Below are positions 61,115-64,000 of a stretch of DNA of 64,000 bases, one piece after another. The translations under genes and the position numbers were made by a program. This DNA comes from Ruegeria_C sp040830705 (GTDB taxonomy: Bacteria > Pseudomonadota > Alphaproteobacteria > Rhodobacterales > Rhodobacteraceae), in the NCBI GenBank assembly GCA_040830705.1, contig JBFOME010000019.1:35063-99062 (forward strand). The letters are read 5' to 3'. A model generated the notes under the pieces. The model did no database searches. It had not been told where the DNA came from and was given only the letters and a program-made list of their open reading frames with translations. How positions within the stretch are numbered: the first letter of the stretch is position 1; each line of letters starts with the position of its first letter.

Positions 61115-64000
61115 TCAAAGGTCCGCCAGCAGCGCGGCAAGTTCCGCATCCATTTCGTCATCATCCCCATCATCGTCTTCGTCGTCGCTGTCATCGCCAA
61201 ACCCGGCCAGCAGCGCATCGAGATCATCGTCCCCACTGTCGTCGTCATCATCCCCGCCAAAATCCATATCGAGGTCCAGATCGTCCCCGTCATCCTCATC
61301 CTCGTCCGCCGCAGGCGGCTCGGGCTGTGGCGGAGACGGCTCGGGGGCCGGGACACCTGTCCATGGCCCCAGGATCTCGCTGCCCGCAAGCCCGTTGAAC
61401 GTGCCCAACCGGATCTCGTCACGCCCCTTCGGCGACAGTATCGGCATATAGCCACGCTGCACCGACTGTTCATGCTGCGCCATGGTCAGATTGCGTTCAG
61501 TGCAGGGCAAGGCCACCTGATCGCCATAGCGGTCGTTGACATAGTGGAACGGCATGCCGCCTAGCGACATAACACTGCCCAGCCCCATAGACCGGCCATT
61601 CTTGCGGAAGGATTGCGCCAGCAGGATCGTCACCAGAACCACCGGATTGGCCCAAAGCATGCCGCGCAGCCCCTCGGCCATGGTGAATTCCTCGAAATCG
61701 AACTCATAGATCGGCTCGGACTTGGCCCCATAGGGCCGACGCAGCAGGAACCGGGGCGAGGCCAGCCCGAGATGCCCGGCCTCTGGCATACCGCGCAGCG
61801 TATCCCAGGCCTCGGCCACCAGCGGGTGCCGGTCCTTTTTCTCTACGTCCAGATACGAGGGCGTGATCGCGCTGAAGAATGGCGCATCCACATGCGCTGC
61901 CACACGACCGATGCGGCCCAGGATTTCCGCATGCGGCGGGGTTTCCTCGAACGTATACATGCCAATCAGCGCCGAATAGCCGCCGCGCCCGTTTTCTTCG
62001 TCCAGCGGTTCTTCGGTCAGCAGCCGCACCAGGCCGGTCTTGGCCAGATCCTCTTCGGCGGCAAGGTCGGCAGCAATTTCCTCGGCGCTCACGTCATAGA
62101 GCATGATCTCTAGCGTATCGTCGGTCTCAACGCTGCGCGCGATCAGGTCGAGGCTGCGCCACTGCGCCTCGATCGACTGGAATTCAGGGTGATGCAGCAC
62201 CATCCGCATCGCCGAACTCAACGCCTCATCCACCGCCTTTTGCATCGCGGTCGTGTCGGCATCCGGCAGCTTGCGGATATGCGGTCCTACGATGCGTTTC
62301 AGCAGATCGTCCAGCGGCGAGGCCTGCGCCAGCTCCCCGCCGGTATCTCCGATCAGCTTCTGGAAATCGCTCAGTTTCAGATCGGCGCGCACGGTGTTGC
62401 CCGAGGATGTCCGGCGCGGCGGTACGACGGCCTGACCAAACTCCTCGCCCCAGCCGATCAACTGTTTCGCCGCATTCTCGGCGGTCGCCCCGGCGCTCAA
62501 CTGGCTCTTCAGACTGGCCAGCCCCTCGAAAAGGTCAACTTTTTCGTAAAGCTCGTCGGGGTGCAGATCGTCGAGCTCTTTCAGCTCCACCTCGATCCCT
62601 GCCCCCTCCTTGCCGATCGGCAGCACAAGTTTCGTCGCGAAACCTTCGATGATCTCTTCGACCGTATCAGGGTCCAGCAGCGTCGCCTTGCGGTTGGCCA
62701 GCCCGTCGCCGGTTTCCACCAGCCCGCGCGCAGACCGGCCCGAGAAATCGCCGAAGATCGCGATCCGGAACCGCTTGCGCTCCAGCTTCTGCGGCTCGGG
62801 CCGGGCGGCGCTGATCGTGCCAAAGGCCAGTTCTGGATCTTCGCTCATCTCGGTTTCGGCATCGGCTTGAGTTTCGGTTTCCGCGCTTTCCGTATCGTCA
62901 TCGAGACCCGCCAGCAGCGCATCCAGATCGTCATCGCCGCCCTCCGCATCATCATCGCTCAACAAAGCATCCAGATCGGCCGGTTCATCGCTTTCGAGAT
63001 CAGAGAGCAAGGCATCCAGATCACTGTCATCGGGGGCGGCAGGCTCTTCCGTCTCATCACCATCGTCGAGATCGGCTAGCAAGGCATCTAGATCATCCAG
63101 ACCATCGCTGTCATCCTCATCGTCTTCGGCGTCGAGATCGGCCAGCAGGTCATCAAGCTCTCCGCCGCCATCGTCGCCTTCGAGATCGGCAAGAAGCGCG
63201 TCCAGATCGGTGTCATCCTCCGCCTCCGGGGCCTCGGCCACCGCATCGCCCATATCGGACAATTCACTCAGCAGCGCATCCAGATCGCTGTCATCCGGTG
63301 CCTCGGCCATCTGGGTGTCCGCGTCGTCTTGCAGATCATCCGCTTCGTCAGTTCCAAGATCCGATGCATCGAGATCCGCCAGCAGATCATCCAACGCATC
63401 GCTATCCTCTTCGTCCGGTGTCTCACCCCCAACATCTGATGCGTCCAGATCGGCAAGCAGATCGTCGAGATCGTCGTTCTCGGCGTCGGGTTCGCCCTCA
63501 GCCTCGGGTTCATCATCTGCCAGATCGGCTAGCAGCGCATCCAGATCGGTATCGTCTGCCTCGATGTCGGTCGGATCATCGTCGGCAGGGTCGTCTCCAC
63601 CCAGATCAGCCAATAAAGCATCCAGATCGTCAGACCCCGCATCGGTTTCCTCTTCAGGCTCCGTGCCTTCTGAAAGATCACTTAGCAGCGCGTCCAGATC
63701 GGTGTCATCCTCTTGGGTGTCGGTCGGGTCATCCTCGCCCAGATCCGCCAGCAAAGCGTCCAGATCCTCAGATCCCGCGTCGGTTTCCTCATCAGGCTCC
63801 TCGCCCTCTGACAGGTCGCTCAGCAGCGCATCCAGATCCGTATCGTCGGTGTCTTCCGTCTCGGGGCTTTCCAATCCGTCCAGAACATCCGCGACCGAAC
63901 TGTCCTCGGCTCCCGCGACCTCCTCTGGCAGGTCAGTATCCGCCAGATCGTTCAGAACATCGTCAGTTGTGTCGGCATCCTGAGCCTCTTCCGGCGCATC
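61115..64000 (-). CDS. Type VI secretion sheath protein, TssB-TssC fusion with acidic DLDALL repeats (5' end outside window)
   Basis: 961 codons visible; the frame stays open to the right edge, so the start is not in the window. Order: about residues 1-390 acidic repeats with DLDALLxDL cores (at least 14 copies), about 405-545 a TssB-like domain (RFRIAIFGDFSGRS, ELDDLHPDELYEKVDLFEGL), about 560-885 a TssC-like domain (MVLHHPEFQSIEAQWRSLDLI, RFLLRRPYG, FVEEFTMAEGL-like region) and an acidic tail with two more motif copies (DLDALLAGF, ELAALLADL). In most T6SS the two sheath proteins are separate genes. The first two repeats, 63838-63701 and 63700-63548, are near-identical, a sign of recent tandem duplication. 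First of the operon seen; vgrG follows after 32 bases. Confidence 0.88.
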   Translation of the reverse strand, partial: DAPEEAQDADTTDDVLNDLADTDLPEEVAGAEDSSVADVLDGLESPETEDTDDTDLDALLSDLSEGEEPDEETDAGSEDLDALLADLGEDDPTDTQEDDTDLDALLSDLSEGTEPEEETDAGSDDLDALLADLGGDDPADDDPTDIEADDTDLDALLADLADDEPEAEGEPDAENDDLDDLLADLDASDVGGETPDEEDSDALDDLLADLDASDLGTDEADDLQDDADTQMAEAPDDSDLDALLSELSDMGDAVAEAPEAEDDTDLDALLADLEGDDGGGELDDLLADLDAEDDEDDSDGLDDLDALLADLDDGDETEEPAAPDDSDLDALLSDLESDEPADLDALLSDDDAEGGDDDLDALLAGLDDDTESAETETQADAETEMSEDPELAFGTISAARPEPQKLERKRFRIAIFGDFSGRSARGLVETGDGLANRKATLLDPDTVEEIIEGFATKLVLPIGKEGAGIEVELKELDDLHPDELYEKVDLFEGLASLKSQLSAGATAENAAKQLIGWGEEFGQAVVPPRRTSSGNTVRADLKLSDFQKLIGDTGGELAQASPLDDLLKRIVGPHIRKLPDADTTAMQKAVDEALSSAMRMVLHHPEFQSIEAQWRSLDLIARSVETDDTLEIMLYDVSAEEIAADLAAEEDLAKTGLVRLLTEEPLDEENGRGGYSALIGMYTFEETPPHAEILGRIGRVAAHVDAPFFSAITPSYLDVEKKDRHPLVAEAWDTLRGMPEAGHLGLASPRFLLRRPYGAKSEPIYEFDFEEFTMAEGLRGMLWANPVVLVTILLAQSFRKNGRSMGLGSVMSLGGMPFHYVNDRYGDQVALPCTERNLTMAQHEQSVQRGYMPILSPKGRDEIRLGTFNGLAGSEILGPWTGVPAPEPSPPQPEPPAADEDEDDGDDLDLDMDFGGDDDDDSGDDDLDALLAGFGDDSDDEDDDGDDDEMDAELAALLADL

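Noticed and set aside
62860..63874. Short repeated DNA units, CRISPR-like at first sight
   Set aside because: Repeats are in frame, vary by codon changes, have irregular spacing and encode one motif; there are no constant repeats with unique spacers and no cas genes.
63210..63983. Ser-rich 257-codon plus-strand frame opposite the acidic repeats
   Set aside because: Complement of GAT/GAC- and CTG-rich repeats reads as Ser/Arg. The minus frame continues into sheath domains, so that one is real.

Overview
The window (64 kb, G+C-rich, dense short-gap operons) reads as a chromosomal segment of a marine-type alphaproteobacterium, most likely Rhodobacterales/Roseobacter group. This is inferred from the style of the genes (TRAP and MalK-type ABC uptake systems, DctB/DctD-like pair, cupin/GST/TetR stress loci, overlapping start/stop codons), not from a marker gene; no rRNA or tRNA was seen.

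Layout. 1-2744: end of a histidine kinase and its DctD-like regulator, then an MFS exporter. 3048-15973: a bioenergetic island. A PHA-synthase-like DUF3141 protein points right. A long leftward operon encodes a complete V/A-type ATPase (B-D-I-K-E-DUF2764-A) followed by a FabI-like reductase, acetate kinase and a PfkB-type phosphofructokinase. 16128-22884: terminator, GH63-like glucoside hydrolase, MalK-type ABC importer and a divergent LacI regulator with a perfect 16-bp palindrome between them. 22924-31576: SbtA-like bicarbonate transporter with divergent LysR gene, a GNAT enzyme, a class II amidotransferase, small membrane proteins, a GST-cupin-TetR stress locus with a palindromic operator, a second GST, and an A+T-richer secreted leucine-rich-repeat protein. 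31998-36519: NAD-malic enzyme translationally coupled to an HPPD-like protein of unknown function, then a CadC-like TPR regulator. 36684-44449: cysteine-synthase-like enzyme plus PLP decarboxylase, AbrB-type membrane protein, CofD-like protein, a Zymomonas-type pyruvate decarboxylase and a Fic AMP-transferase. 44577-48901: AfuABC/FbpABC-like ABC importer preceded by a three-half-site PHO box. 49113-54416: heparinase II/III-family lyase divergent from a TRAP transporter. 54495-64000: a CHAP lipoprotein and a leftward type VI secretion cluster (TssBC fusion, VgrG, DUF6931-like, PAAR, FHA protein, TssK) that runs off the right edge.

The most unusual item is the T6SS sheath gene. TssB-like and TssC-like domains are fused in one chain, and this follows an acidic N-terminal region built from at least 14 copies of a DLDALLxDL motif. 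The same motif recurs at its C-terminus, and related acidic LL motifs occur in the FHA protein. Second is the V-ATPase operon carrying acetate kinase, a FabI-like enzyme and phosphofructokinase beside a Cys-His-Asp DUF3141 hydrolase, which suggests an acyl-phosphate/ATP energy module. Third, the PHO box in front of an importer usually annotated as ferric iron suggests that its real substrate is a phosphorylated compound.
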